A stretch of DNA of 15,712 nucleotides from Negativicoccus succinicivorans (GTDB lineage Bacteria > Bacillota > Negativicutes > Veillonellales > Negativicoccaceae). The notes below the pieces were generated by a model. It was not told the origin of the DNA. It was given only the letters and a program-made list of their open reading frames with translations, and did not search any database. Made by a program: the position numbers and the translations under genes. Location of the stretch: assembly GCF_018373335.1 (NCBI RefSeq), contig NZ_JAHAHH010000022.1, forward strand, positions 1 to 15,712, given 5' to 3'. Shown piece by piece: positions 1 to 6,884 of this stretch; within the stretch, counting starts at the first letter, position 1; each line of letters begins with the position of its first letter.

Positions 1-254
1 AAGTTGTGGAATTGCCGTTGGACGGCGTTTTTGTCGAAATCGGCGGCGAACCGAACACCGGCTTCGTGCCGCAGGAATTGGCATTAAGCGACAATCGCGA
101 AGTGAAAGTGGGACGTGACACATCGACCAACTTACCGGGTCTTTTTGCCGCCGGCGACAACACGGATTATCCGCAGCGTCAAATCGTGATCGCGGCCGCT
201 GACGGAGCGAAAGCCGCGTTGGCAGCGCACGATTACCTGCTGCATAAGGCGTAA
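1..254 (+). CDS. Thioredoxin-reductase-like FAD/NAD(P) disulfide oxidoreductase, C-terminal end (5' truncated)
   Basis: Only the last 83 residues or so are inside the window; the reading frame is open from base 3, so the true start lies upstream. The visible part shows the C-terminal FAD-domain signature of the TrxB/AhpF family: a 'GVFVEIG..PNT' strand, then 'LPGLFAAGD', whose Asp contacts the flavin, then 'RQIVIAAADGAKAA' and a final helix 'HDYL'. Family members move electrons from NAD(P)H through FAD and a redox-active Cys pair to thioredoxin, glutaredoxin-like proteins or peroxiredoxin. The Cys pair and the pyridine-nucleotide domain are not in view, so true TrxB, an AhpF-type enzyme or a paralogue cannot be told apart. 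One base separates its stop from the nth start, which suggests cotranscription. Confidence 0.85.
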   Translation, partial: VVELPLDGVFVEIGGEPNTGFVPQELALSDNREVKVGRDTSTNLPGLFAAGDNTDYPQRQIVIAAADGAKAALAAHDYLLHKA

Positions 255-255
255 G

Positions 256-909
256 ATGCGGGTTACCAAGGCCATTCGCGAAGAGCAGTTGGCGATTTTG
301 GAAGCGACGTATAAAGATCGTAAGACGGCGCTTCATTACAACTCGCCCTTTGAGCTGTTGGTCGCTGTCGTTTTATCCGCGCAGTGCACCGACGAGCGTG
401 TGAATAAAATCACCGCGCGGATTTTTCCGCGGCTCAACACGCCGGCGAAGATGGGGCAACTCACGCAGGCCGAACTGGAAGAAGAAATTCGCGATTGCGG
501 TCTCTTTCGCAGCAAGGCGCAACATTTATTAGCCACCTGCACGCGATTGTTGGAAGAGTATCACGGGGAAGTTCCGCGGACTAAAAAAGAGCTGATGACG
601 CTGCCGGGCGTCGGTCAAAAAACGGCGAATGTGCTGGTGAGCGTTCTCTATGACGAGCCGGCCATTGCCGTTGACACGCATGTTTTTCGCGTCGCCAATC
701 GGTTGGGATTGGGGCGGGGCAAAGACGTCACCGCCGTCGAACGCAAACTGGAGCGCAATATACCTCGCGAAAAATGGTCGCAAGCGCACCATTGGCTCAT
801 TTGGCACGGACGGCTTGTCTGTAAAGCGCGTCGTCCGTTATGTGAACGTTGTCCGCTGCGCCATGTTTGCCCGATCGGTGTTCGACAAGAACCCGCCGAT
901 TCGGTATAA
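256..909 (+). CDS. nth: Endonuclease III (DNA glycosylase/AP lyase)
   Basis: Base-excision repair enzyme that removes oxidised pyrimidines and cuts the abasic site by beta-elimination. The product has 217 residues, normal for the family. Visible hallmarks: the N-terminal 'LLVAVVLSAQCTDERVN' helix, the helix-hairpin-helix 'LPGVGQKTA' with catalytic Lys122, the catalytic Asp140 in 'VDTHVFRVANRLGL', and the C-terminal [4Fe-4S] ligands Cys189, Cys196, Cys199 and Cys205 with the classic C-x6-C-x2-C-x5-C spacing. The ATG starts one base after the upstream reductase gene, so translation is probably coupled. The last codons hold the promoter of the next gene. Identification is secure; all catalytic and cluster residues are present. 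Confidence 0.97.
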   Translation: MRVTKAIREEQLAILEATYKDRKTALHYNSPFELLVAVVLSAQCTDERVNKITARIFPRLNTPAKMGQLTQAELEEEIRDCGLFRSKAQHLLATCTRLLEEYHGEVPRTKKELMTLPGVGQKTANVLVSVLYDEPAIAVDTHVFRVANRLGLGRGKDVTAVERKLERNIPREKWSQAHHWLIWHGRLVCKARRPLCERCPLRHVCPIGVRQEPADSV

Positions 910-910
910 T
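882..910 (+). promoter_or_regulatory. Predicted sigma-70-type promoter for the 131-residue gene
   Basis: TCGACA at 882-887 (5 of 6 matches to the -35 consensus) and a perfect TATAAT at 905-910, separated by 17 bases. The -10 box overlaps the nth stop codon. Transcription would begin near 917, leaving only about 16 bases before the next start codon at 933. Confidence 0.75.
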
Positions 911-932
911 AACGGATAAGGGGGGATGATGC

Positions 933-1328
933 ATGAATTGGTCGTATGTAGAGCCGGGCTTTATCACGGAAAAAGTGTTGGCGGGGCGACCTGTTCTCCT
1001 GACAGTGGAACCGTTTACCGAAGCGGATACGGATGCTGCGCAGGCGTACGCGGACGAGATTTGGAATTGGCTGTTAGCCAATAGTTCGCATATCGATGAC
1101 ATTGCTCCCGCTATCGTGAGCCTTAAAAATACGCATTGGCTGGAGGTCAACGAAGCGCCGGTGACCGTAGAACAAATGCTGCCGCAGCTCCAAAACATCG
1201 CGGCTGTGTATGCGCAAAAAAACGAAGGCATTTTGATTTACTATGATGTCGGCGACATGTTTGCCGGCAACTCGGTCGTCATCATGCTGTCGCCGGAATT
1301 CCAATTCCGCGGCATTCAGATTATGTAA
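933..1328 (+). CDS. Protein of unknown function, 131 residues
   Basis: I do not recognise this protein firmly. It is an acidic, soluble protein without signal peptide or membrane segment. The C-terminal part, with 'YYDVGDMFAGNSVVIML' around residues 104-120, recalls the 'GDMFAGHSI'-type motif of small uncharacterised families such as DUF2262, here with Asn in place of the usual His; that link is tentative. The start ATG at 933 is chosen because the purine-rich ribosome binding site AAGGGGGG at 918-925 sits 7 bases upstream; two earlier ATGs at 926 and 929 are in other frames. The gene is a single-gene transcription unit, with a near-consensus promoter just upstream and a strong terminator 12 bases after the stop. 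Confidence 0.8.
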   Translation: MNWSYVEPGFITEKVLAGRPVLLTVEPFTEADTDAAQAYADEIWNWLLANSSHIDDIAPAIVSLKNTHWLEVNEAPVTVEQMLPQLQNIAAVYAQKNEGILIYYDVGDMFAGNSVVIMLSPEFQFRGIQIM

Positions 1329-1340
1329 TTTACATAGCGT

Positions 1341-1364
1341 AAAAGGCCTTCGGGCCTTTTTTTT
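1341..1364 (+). terminator. Rho-independent terminator after the 131-residue gene
   Basis: Perfect stem AAAAGGCC / GGCCTTTT with a stable TTCG tetraloop, running into eight T residues (1357-1364). It separates the small gene from the promoter that starts at 1368. Confidence 0.92.
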
Positions 1365-1367
1365 GCT

Positions 1368-1396
1368 TTGACAGCTTACCGGCGCTTCCGTACAAT
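1368..1396 (+). promoter_or_regulatory. Near-consensus sigma-70-type promoter for the methylase-like/lipase operon
   Basis: A perfect TTGACA at 1368-1373 and TACAAT at 1391-1396 (5 of 6) with the optimal 17-base spacer. It follows the previous terminator within 4 bases. Transcription would begin near 1403, which rules out any start codon before that point for the next gene. Confidence 0.88.
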
Positions 1397-1433
1397 GATA
1401 ATCACAAACGGAAGCCGAGAAAGCGAGGGTATT

Positions 1434-2735
1434 ATGCAACGACACGAATGGGTAGAGCGATTTCGCGCGTCAGGTATCGCGGAATCACAGATATATACGG
1501 AAGTATTGCGCGCGCGGGAAATTGATCAGGTATTATTTCAACGCGCCGATCATCGTGAATACGGCGTGACGGGAGAAACGATCATCGCGGCGTTGCGTTC
1601 GTTTACAGTCGAGAAATTCGGACCCTATCCGGCGGATCCCGAACGGTATCCGGAAGTCTATGTCACGGCGGTGTCGACGCCGCCGCTGCTTTTCAGTCCC
1701 TATCGGGAAAAAAGTTACGGGCCGGCGTTGACGACCTTATGGGAGCAGGCGGATCAGGCCGCGCATGTTCTTTTAGTACATGCGGACACGTATCTCGGCG
1801 ACGCGACGAAGGCGAAAGAGATTTTTCAGCGCGCGCCGAAAATTGTCGCCACCGCCGCCGATGACAAAGCCGCCGAGGAATTGCAGTTGTTGTATCCCTA
1901 CTACGAATGGACGACGTTCGAAACGCTTCCGAAAGATGATTTTGACTATATCTTTTTGGGCACCGCTGCGGCGACGACGGCGGAATTGCAACAGTTGACG
2001 CAAACGTATCCCGAAGCGCACATCGACGCGTGGGTTTTATTTGAAGGCGCGCAGGATCAAACGCAACTGCCGACGGGCGCGTGGTACCTTTACGGAGCCA
2101 ATGATGAAAAACTGTATTGGATCGGTCATCCGGATTCTACGCAGGAAAAACGTTACGGCATGGCGCGTTTCAGTGACGGGCAATGGGAAAAAGAAATTCG
2201 TTCACCGGAAACGTGGCGAGCCTGGCAAGCGGATCAAGAGGAAACCGCATTGCGGGATTATGCTGACCTTTTGCCGACGCGACCGATACCTGACGGGGGC
2301 GTCGCTTTGGCGGCGGCGCTCAACAACGGACCGTGGCCGCTGACGGCGCGGGAAGAATCGATGCCGGGTGAAGCCGCGGGACCGCTCGCTTCGGGGGATA
2401 TTGTCATCGCCGTTACGAAAGACCGGTACCGCGTCGGGATCATTACTGAGAAAAACGCCGGCAAATATTTGACGGGCCGCGCTTTTGTCATGCGCCCGCG
2501 TCGCATGGAACACGCCGCGTGGTTGTGGATGACGCTTCAAACCGATCGGGTAAGGGAACAACTCACGTCCCTTTTGGCCGGAGATTTCCGCTATTTAACG
2601 CCGGCGCTCTTGGGACAACTGCCGTTGGGGAACGCGACCGCGGACGCGATTCATACGGCGCAAGCATGGTTGGCGCGGCAAAATGAATGGGAAGAGGTGC
2701 AGACGCGATGGGAAGAATGCATGCATACGTTTTAG
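1434..2735 (+). CDS. Degenerate N6-adenine DNA methylase-like protein with C-terminal target-recognition-like domain
   Basis: 433 residues if started at ATG 1434, which follows GAGGG at 1425-1429 and lies downstream of the promoter; the same frame is open back to 1368, but that stretch is the promoter. The C-terminal part (about residues 317-400) reads like an HsdS/N6-methylase target-recognition domain: 'LASGDIVIAVTKDRYRVGII', then a 'RPRR..AAWLWMTLQT' segment, 'LLAGDFRYLTPALLGQLPL', then a helical tail. The middle (about 110-230) has the layout of an N6-methylase Rossmann domain, with 'KIVATAADDKAAEELQLL' and 'FDYIFLG', but at the place of the catalytic (N/D)PP(Y/F) motif it has 'LGTA', and no clear glycine-rich SAM-binding loop is visible. 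It is therefore probably a non-catalytic relative. The similarity is my reading of the pattern, not a database result. No HsdR, HsdM or HsdS partner gene is nearby. Its 3' end overlaps the lipase gene. Confidence 0.7.
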   Translation: MQRHEWVERFRASGIAESQIYTEVLRAREIDQVLFQRADHREYGVTGETIIAALRSFTVEKFGPYPADPERYPEVYVTAVSTPPLLFSPYREKSYGPALTTLWEQADQAAHVLLVHADTYLGDATKAKEIFQRAPKIVATAADDKAAEELQLLYPYYEWTTFETLPKDDFDYIFLGTAAATTAELQQLTQTYPEAHIDAWVLFEGAQDQTQLPTGAWYLYGANDEKLYWIGHPDSTQEKRYGMARFSDGQWEKEIRSPETWRAWQADQEETALRDYADLLPTRPIPDGGVALAAALNNGPWPLTAREESMPGEAAGPLASGDIVIAVTKDRYRVGIITEKNAGKYLTGRAFVMRPRRMEHAAWLWMTLQTDRVREQLTSLLAGDFRYLTPALLGQLPLGNATADAIHTAQAWLARQNEWEEVQTRWEECMHTF

Positions 2736-4009
2736 CAGTTATTTTATTACTCGGGATCGGACCGCAGGCATGGGCCCATGACGCGGTGATGCTTTCGCCT
2801 TTTCCCGCGGATGAAGTTTCCATCGTGGCGCCGAATTCGAGTAGCGCGGAAATGATGAGCAAGGCGGGGGTCAACAGCAATGAGGTGTTGCTGGCGGCCT
2901 ACGCGTCATTGGCGGCGTACCAATCGGAGTGGAGCGGTTTGCCCGTCTCCACATTGCAAAAGACCGGTTGGCAAGTCACCCCCGGCGACACCGGTCATGA
3001 ACGTTTCATTATCGCATCGCAGGAAATGGAAGGTCATCCTTACTACATCGTGGCCATTTCCGGAACGGAGCGAAAAATCGATCTCAAGGCCAATCTGCGC
3101 AATGACATGGTTACGATTCCGCAATATCCTGAAATTTCCGTGCATCAGGGATATTGGGAAGCCGCGCAACGTTTGTCGGAGTTGCCGCAAATCAGAGAAG
3201 CCGTGGCGAGTACGAACTACGGCGGCCGCGTTATTTTTACCGGGCACAGTCTCGGCGGCGGAGTGGCCACTTTGATCGGTTTGCAGGAAGTAAGCGAGGC
3301 CGCGGGAGATCTCGCGCAAATGCGGGTTATTACGTTTGCCGCGCCGGATTTTGTCAATTCTTTCGGCAGCCGCTCGATCGGTAAATATTCCGCGGTCAAT
3401 TTTCGCATGGAAGCGGATTTAATTCCGCGCCTGTTTCGTTTGGTGAATTATCGCTATCGCAGCAACCCCAATTCGATCACTTGGAGTTTACATACGCCGT
3501 CGCAAGGCATACAGCACGCCATGGTCGGATTTTTGGACGAGGCTTTTTACCAGGCGGCGTGGACCTTTTCCGCGAACCTGCCAACATCGGGGCCGGTCGA
3601 TATCTATGTAGCCGCGCCCGCGTTGACAACGGACATGGGACTTTCACCGCGCCTCATCCAAGCGTATCGCAACACCGCCATTTATGCGGCGGTCTTACCG
3701 GAAACGCAGCGCATCGCGCGCGATTATCGCGAAATGGAACTGTCCGACGCATTGGCGACGGCCCGCGCGCGGGGCGCTAAATATTTACTGTGGTTACCGA
3801 TTTCCATCTATCCCGAGCGGGAAAGCACCAATCGCAACTACGGCATGGCGCTCACCGAGCAGTGGTGGGACGTCGATAAAGAAGAACTGCTCACGTGGGA
3901 AAGCGCGGCGTTTCGTTCGGGCGGATACACCATCTTCGCCAAATTGGCGGATTATCTTGTCGGCAAAGAGCAAATACCCGGCGAGAGCGATTTTCTGCTA
4001 CAAAACTAA
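2708..4009 (+). CDS. Secreted class 3 lipase (alpha/beta hydrolase) with extra C-terminal domain
   Basis: 433 residues from ATG 2708, preferred because AGAGGTG at 2693-2699 sits 8 bases upstream; the in-frame ATGs at 2687 and 2717 lack such a site. Residues 1-23 form a Sec signal peptide: 'MGRMHAYV', hydrophobic 'LAVILLLGIG', and an 'AWA' cleavage site before His24. The Lipase_3 core spans about 55-290: 'VAISGTE' (oxyanion region), the nucleophile elbow 'GHSLGGG' with Ser181, candidate acid Asp237 in 'EADLIPRL', and candidate base His270. It should hydrolyse acyl esters, for example acylglycerols, in the periplasm or outside. The tail (about 296-433), with 'LSDALATARARGAKYLLW', looks like a DUF4823-type lipoprotein domain; that is tentative. 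The start lies inside the preceding gene (28-bp overlap), so expression is probably coupled. Confidence 0.87.
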   Translation: MGRMHAYVLAVILLLGIGPQAWAHDAVMLSPFPADEVSIVAPNSSSAEMMSKAGVNSNEVLLAAYASLAAYQSEWSGLPVSTLQKTGWQVTPGDTGHERFIIASQEMEGHPYYIVAISGTERKIDLKANLRNDMVTIPQYPEISVHQGYWEAAQRLSELPQIREAVASTNYGGRVIFTGHSLGGGVATLIGLQEVSEAAGDLAQMRVITFAAPDFVNSFGSRSIGKYSAVNFRMEADLIPRLFRLVNYRYRSNPNSITWSLHTPSQGIQHAMVGFLDEAFYQAAWTFSANLPTSGPVDIYVAAPALTTDMGLSPRLIQAYRNTAIYAAVLPETQRIARDYREMELSDALATARARGAKYLLWLPISIYPERESTNRNYGMALTEQWWDVDKEELLTWESAAFRSGGYTIFAKLADYLVGKEQIPGESDFLLQN

Positions 4010-4116
4010 AGGCTTTATGCGGCGCGGCATTGGCGGCTTTTATTCAAAGCGTTCGCGAAAGCGGGCATGACGGGCGCGCAAATGATCAGGCCGAGAGAAA
4101 ACGCAAGGGGATACGC

Positions 4117-4150
4117 AAAAGAGGGAAGATCGAAACGTCTTCTCTCTTTT
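4117..4150 (+). terminator. Rho-independent terminator after the lipase gene
   Basis: A 13-bp stem AAAAGAGGGAAGA (4117-4129) / TCTTCTCTCTTTT (4138-4150) with one G-U pair and an 8-base loop. The A and T runs on both flanks would let it work in either direction. It lies 108 bases after the lipase stop. Confidence 0.85.
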
Positions 4151-4253
4151 ATGATGAGTGATAGCTCGTTTGTCATGAAAAACATAGAGCTACAACGGTG
4201 ACTGTTATTCGCTTGCCGTCACGCGCGGCCCGCTGAAGAAGTCAAAAAATATA

Positions 4254-4262
4254 TGTTATAAT
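4254..4262 (+). promoter_or_regulatory. Predicted extended -10 promoter for the holB operon
   Basis: TGTTATAAT: a perfect TATAAT at 4257-4262 preceded by the TG of an extended -10 element. A second TATAAT overlaps at 4262-4267. No good -35 box is seen at the usual distance (best is TGAAGA at 4234-4239, 3 of 6), which fits an extended -10 promoter. Confidence 0.7.
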
Positions 4263-4311
4263 ATAATTTATTAATTATGATTGATGCGTAAGCGTGTCGC
4301 GGGGAGAGATT

Positions 4312-5316
4312 ATGAGCACTGAAATACCGGCGCATCCTGCGATTTGGTCCCGGTTGCAAACGGAGCGGCAAACGGGCCGACTGCCGCACGCGTTGCTGTT
4401 TGTCGGCGCGGCGGGACTGGGCAAAGCGGCGACCGCGTGGCAATTGGCGACGCGGATATTGGGACGCGAACTGCGCGTGACGCCGGCGGATGAATTACCG
4501 AAAGACACTTTTTATCTCGCGGATGAAGCCGATTTCTTTCGCGTTTCCCCGCAGGGAAGCGAAATTAAAATCAGCCAGATTCGCGCGGTGGAAAAAGCGC
4601 TCAGCCGCACTCATACGGGCGCGCGCGTAGTGATTTTACAAGCCGTGGACCGTTTGAACGTCACAGCGGCGAATGCGCTTTTGAAAACTTTAGAAGAGCC
4701 GCCGGAAAACACGTATTTTATTTTGCTTGCCCAAAGTGATGCCGGACTTTTACCGACCATTCGTTCGCGCGTTGTTCGCTACGCTTTTACCGCGTACGAT
4801 GAGAAAACATTCGCGGCGTGGCTCGCGACGAAGCAGCATTCCGCAGAAGAGGCGCAAATGCTTTTCGCCGTCTCGGAAGGGAATCCGGGGCTGGCTCTAG
4901 CGCTGTTGCAGGGCGATTTGAAAGCAAGCGCCGATGCGGCGCTCACGTTTTTTGAAACACTCGGCGCAAGCGCTACGCCGTACCTCGATTTGAGCGCGTT
5001 ATGGCAAGCGCACGAGCGCGCGGAATTGAACCTATACATTCATTGGTTGGAATGGGTCGCGCATGATTTGGCGATCCTCATTACAACGAATGATGCAACG
5101 CTTTTACGTTTACCATTCGCCGAAAATCGGTTGCGAAAAATAGCCGCCGATTGGGATGCGACAACGATTTTAGAGGTCACGCCGATCTTGCGCGAGGCGC
5201 TGCGCGCCAACGAATTATATATGGCGACCAAGTTGATCGGCGATATGGTGATCTTGGAACTGAATGCATTGACAGAAAGGAGCCGCCATGCCAACCGTAG
5301 TAGGAGTACGCTTTAA
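4312..5316 (+). CDS. holB: DNA polymerase III delta' subunit (clamp loader)
   Basis: Clamp-loader subunit that helps open and place the beta sliding clamp at the replication fork. 334 residues from ATG 4312, chosen because GGGGAGAG at 4301-4308 precedes it; a GTG at 4294 in the same frame has no such site. Seen: 'LPHALLFVGAAGLGKAATAWQLA' with a P-loop remnant (32-38) lacking the Ser/Thr after Lys, normal for the non-hydrolysing delta' subunit; 'KISQIRAV'; 'VVILQAVDRLNVTAANALLKTLEEPPENTYFILL'; and 'LPTIRSRVVRY', the arginine-finger site. Two oddities: the four-Cys zinc module usually found between the P-loop and 'KISQIR' is absent (no Cys there), and the usual SRC motif reads SRV. First gene of a conserved Firmicutes operon; it overlaps ricT by 29 bp. 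Confidence 0.95.
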   Translation: MSTEIPAHPAIWSRLQTERQTGRLPHALLFVGAAGLGKAATAWQLATRILGRELRVTPADELPKDTFYLADEADFFRVSPQGSEIKISQIRAVEKALSRTHTGARVVILQAVDRLNVTAANALLKTLEEPPENTYFILLAQSDAGLLPTIRSRVVRYAFTAYDEKTFAAWLATKQHSAEEAQMLFAVSEGNPGLALALLQGDLKASADAALTFFETLGASATPYLDLSALWQAHERAELNLYIHWLEWVAHDLAILITTNDATLLRLPFAENRLRKIAADWDATTILEVTPILREALRANELYMATKLIGDMVILELNALTERSRHANRSRSTL

Positions 5317-6136
5317 GCAGGCCGGCAAGATTTATTATTTTGATCCGCGGAAACTGACCGTTGTTCCCGATGACGAAATTATTGTCGAAACGGCCTGGGG
5401 AAAAGAATACGGACGCATTGTCATCGGTCCGCGCGACGTGCGGGAGGACGAGATCGCCGCGCCGTTGAAACCGGTACTGCGTTTAGCGACCCCGCAGGAT
5501 TTGAAACAGGTACAACAAAATAAAGAACGGCAGGCGCGGGCGTTTGTCATCTGCAAAGAAAAAATTAAACGTCACGGCTTGCCGATGAAGCTGATCAATG
5601 TCGAATACGCGTTCGATATGAATAAAATCGTTTTCTTCTTTACCGCTGACGGCCGCGTCGATTTCCGTGAATTGGTACGCGACTTGGCGTCCGTTTTCCA
5701 TACGCGCATCGAGCTGCGGCAAGTCGGCGTGCGCGATGAGGCGAAAGAGTTGAACGGCATCGGGCCTTGCGGTCGGGAGTATTGTTGCGCGGCATGGCTC
5801 GGCGAATTTTCTTCGGTGTCCATTCGCATGGCGAAAAACCAAGGGCTCTCGCTCAATCCGACGAAAGTGTCCGGCGCGTGCGGCCGCCTGATGTGCTGTT
5901 TGCGGTACGAAAACGACATGTATAAAAAAGGCGGCGAACTGTGCAAGACCTGCAGTTGCCCGCATAAGAAACAAAAACAGTCGGCGGCGCCGCGCGTCGG
6001 TAAGAATGTCGACACGCCGGAAGGCCGCGGAAAGGTGCAGCGTGTCAACGCGAACAAACGCACGGTCAGCGTGCAGATGGAGAATCAGCGTCGGACCGAG
6101 TGGAGTTGGGACGAGGTGCGAGAGGTTCGTGGCTAG
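5288..6136 (+). CDS. ricT: PSP1/YaaT-family protein (RicT)
   Basis: 282 residues. In Bacillus, RicT (YaaT) works with RicA and RicF (YmcA, YlbF) in a complex carrying [4Fe-4S] clusters, which modulates RNase Y-dependent mRNA processing and the Spo0A phosphorelay. Seen here: an N-terminal KOW-like start 'VVGVRFKQAGKIYYFDP', the PSP1 core with 'ERQARAFVICKEKI' and 'KIVFFFTADGRVDFRELVRDLA', and the Cys-rich half 'GIGPCGREYCCAAWL' (Cys161, 166, 167), 'SGACGRLMCCLRYE' (Cys198, 203, 204) and 'CKTCSC' (Cys219, 222, 224). The C-terminus ends in a KOW-like 'PEGRGKVQRVNANKRTVSV'. AAAGGAG at 5276-5282 sets the ATG at 5288, inside the holB end. RicA and RicF are not in the window. Confidence 0.95.
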   Translation: MPTVVGVRFKQAGKIYYFDPRKLTVVPDDEIIVETAWGKEYGRIVIGPRDVREDEIAAPLKPVLRLATPQDLKQVQQNKERQARAFVICKEKIKRHGLPMKLINVEYAFDMNKIVFFFTADGRVDFRELVRDLASVFHTRIELRQVGVRDEAKELNGIGPCGREYCCAAWLGEFSSVSIRMAKNQGLSLNPTKVSGACGRLMCCLRYENDMYKKGGELCKTCSCPHKKQKQSAAPRVGKNVDTPEGRGKVQRVNANKRTVSVQMENQRRTEWSWDEVREVRG

Positions 6137-6884
6137 TACCGACTTCATACTGCGTTCGGGCGAACGGCTGGACGATTTAATTCGTGACGGCATGAAGATT
6201 ATTCAACGTCCGGATGAATTTTGTTTTTCGCTGGACTCGGTTCTTTTGGCGCAATTCGCGAGCCTCAAAAAGGCGGATCGCGTTTGGGATCTGGGCACGG
6301 GCACGGGCGTGCTCGCGCTCTTGCTTACGAGCCGCGGCGCGCGGGATATTATCGCGGTGGAGTTAAATCCGGTGCTGGTGGATATCGCTCGCCGCAATGT
6401 CGCGGGGAACGGCCGCGATGCGCAAATCAAAGTGCGCGAAGCGGATTATCGCCGTCATCGGGAATTATTTCCCGCCAACAGCGCCGATCTCGTCATTTGC
6501 AATCCGCCGTATCGCGCGCTCGGTGGCGGCGATCGCTCGCAGTTGACGGGCGTGGCCGCGGCGCGACATGAAACGACGGCTACGAAACAGGATGTCATCG
6601 CGGCCGCCGCGTACTTACTGCGTTACGGCGGACGGTTCGCGCTCGTGCAGCGCGCCGATCGCACGGCGGAATGGTGCGCGGCCTTGGAAGCGGCGAAACT
6701 TGCCGTCAAGCGCTTGCAATTTGTGCATAGTCGGCAGGGATCGCCGGCGAAGTTGGTGCTGCTGGAGGCGCGCATGAACGGCCGCGCCGACTGTACCGTT
6801 TTGCCGCCGCTTTTTGTGCATGATGATCACGGCGATTATACGTCGGATATTTTACGCTTATACGGAAAGGAAGTTGCCGATTGA
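6129..6884 (+). CDS. trmN6: tRNA1(Val) adenine-N6 methyltransferase family (TrmN6/YabB)
   Basis: SAM-dependent methyltransferase of the COG4123 type; the E. coli member (YfiC) methylates A37 of tRNA1(Val), and the Bacillus member, YabB, sits at this same operon position. 251 residues from GTG 6129 ('MASTDFILRSGERLDDL'); GAGG at 6122-6125 and GAGGTG at 6113-6118 are the candidate ribosome binding sites. Motif I is 'VWDLGTGTGVLALLL' (SAM-binding loop near residues 54-60), 'AVELNP' carries the acidic residue for the ribose, and 'CNPPYR' at 124-129 is the catalytic NPPY motif of N6-adenine enzymes. The same frame is open upstream to 6006 but that part is inside ricT. Overlaps ricT by 8 bp and rsmI by 4 bp. 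The substrate here is inferred from the family. Confidence 0.92.
   Translation: MASTDFILRSGERLDDLIRDGMKIIQRPDEFCFSLDSVLLAQFASLKKADRVWDLGTGTGVLALLLTSRGARDIIAVELNPVLVDIARRNVAGNGRDAQIKVREADYRRHRELFPANSADLVICNPPYRALGGGDRSQLTGVAAARHETTATKQDVIAAAAYLLRYGGRFALVQRADRTAEWCAALEAAKLAVKRLQFVHSRQGSPAKLVLLEARMNGRADCTVLPPLFVHDDHGDYTSDILRLYGKEVAD

Larger units (their letters stand above)
4010..4311. other. Intergenic region between the lipase gene and holB
   Basis: About 300 bases without a convincing gene. It holds the lipase terminator (4117-4150), an inverted repeat TAGCTC at 4162-4167 / GAGCTA at 4187-4192 spaced by 19 bases, a short GTGAC at 4198-4202 / GTCAC at 4217-4221 pair, and then the AT-rich extended -10 promoter of holB. 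The first 100 bases after the lipase stop keep the local GC-rich composition, but I see no ribosome binding site or recognisable product there. Confidence 0.6.

Noticed and set aside
797..1231. A long open frame on the minus strand opposite nth and the 131-residue gene
   Set aside because: Antisense frames of this size arise often in GC-rich coding DNA; the plus-strand genes have motifs, ribosome binding sites and promoters, this one has none.
1368..1433. An upstream extension of the methylase-like gene to TTG 1368
   Set aside because: This stretch is the TTGACA-17-TACAAT promoter and the predicted transcription start is near 1403; ATG 1434 has the ribosome binding site.
4010..4161. A possible small gene or decayed gene end after the lipase
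   Set aside because: Open frames here begin inside the lipase gene in other frames and run through the terminator stem; nothing recognisable is encoded.
6006..6128. An upstream extension of trmN6 inside ricT
   Set aside because: The extra 41 residues have no family similarity and lie wholly within the ricT frame; GTG 6129 gives the normal N-terminus.
5483..6193. A 236-codon minus-strand frame opposite ricT
   Set aside because: It mirrors the strongly supported ricT gene, and no ribosome binding site or recognisable protein is seen.
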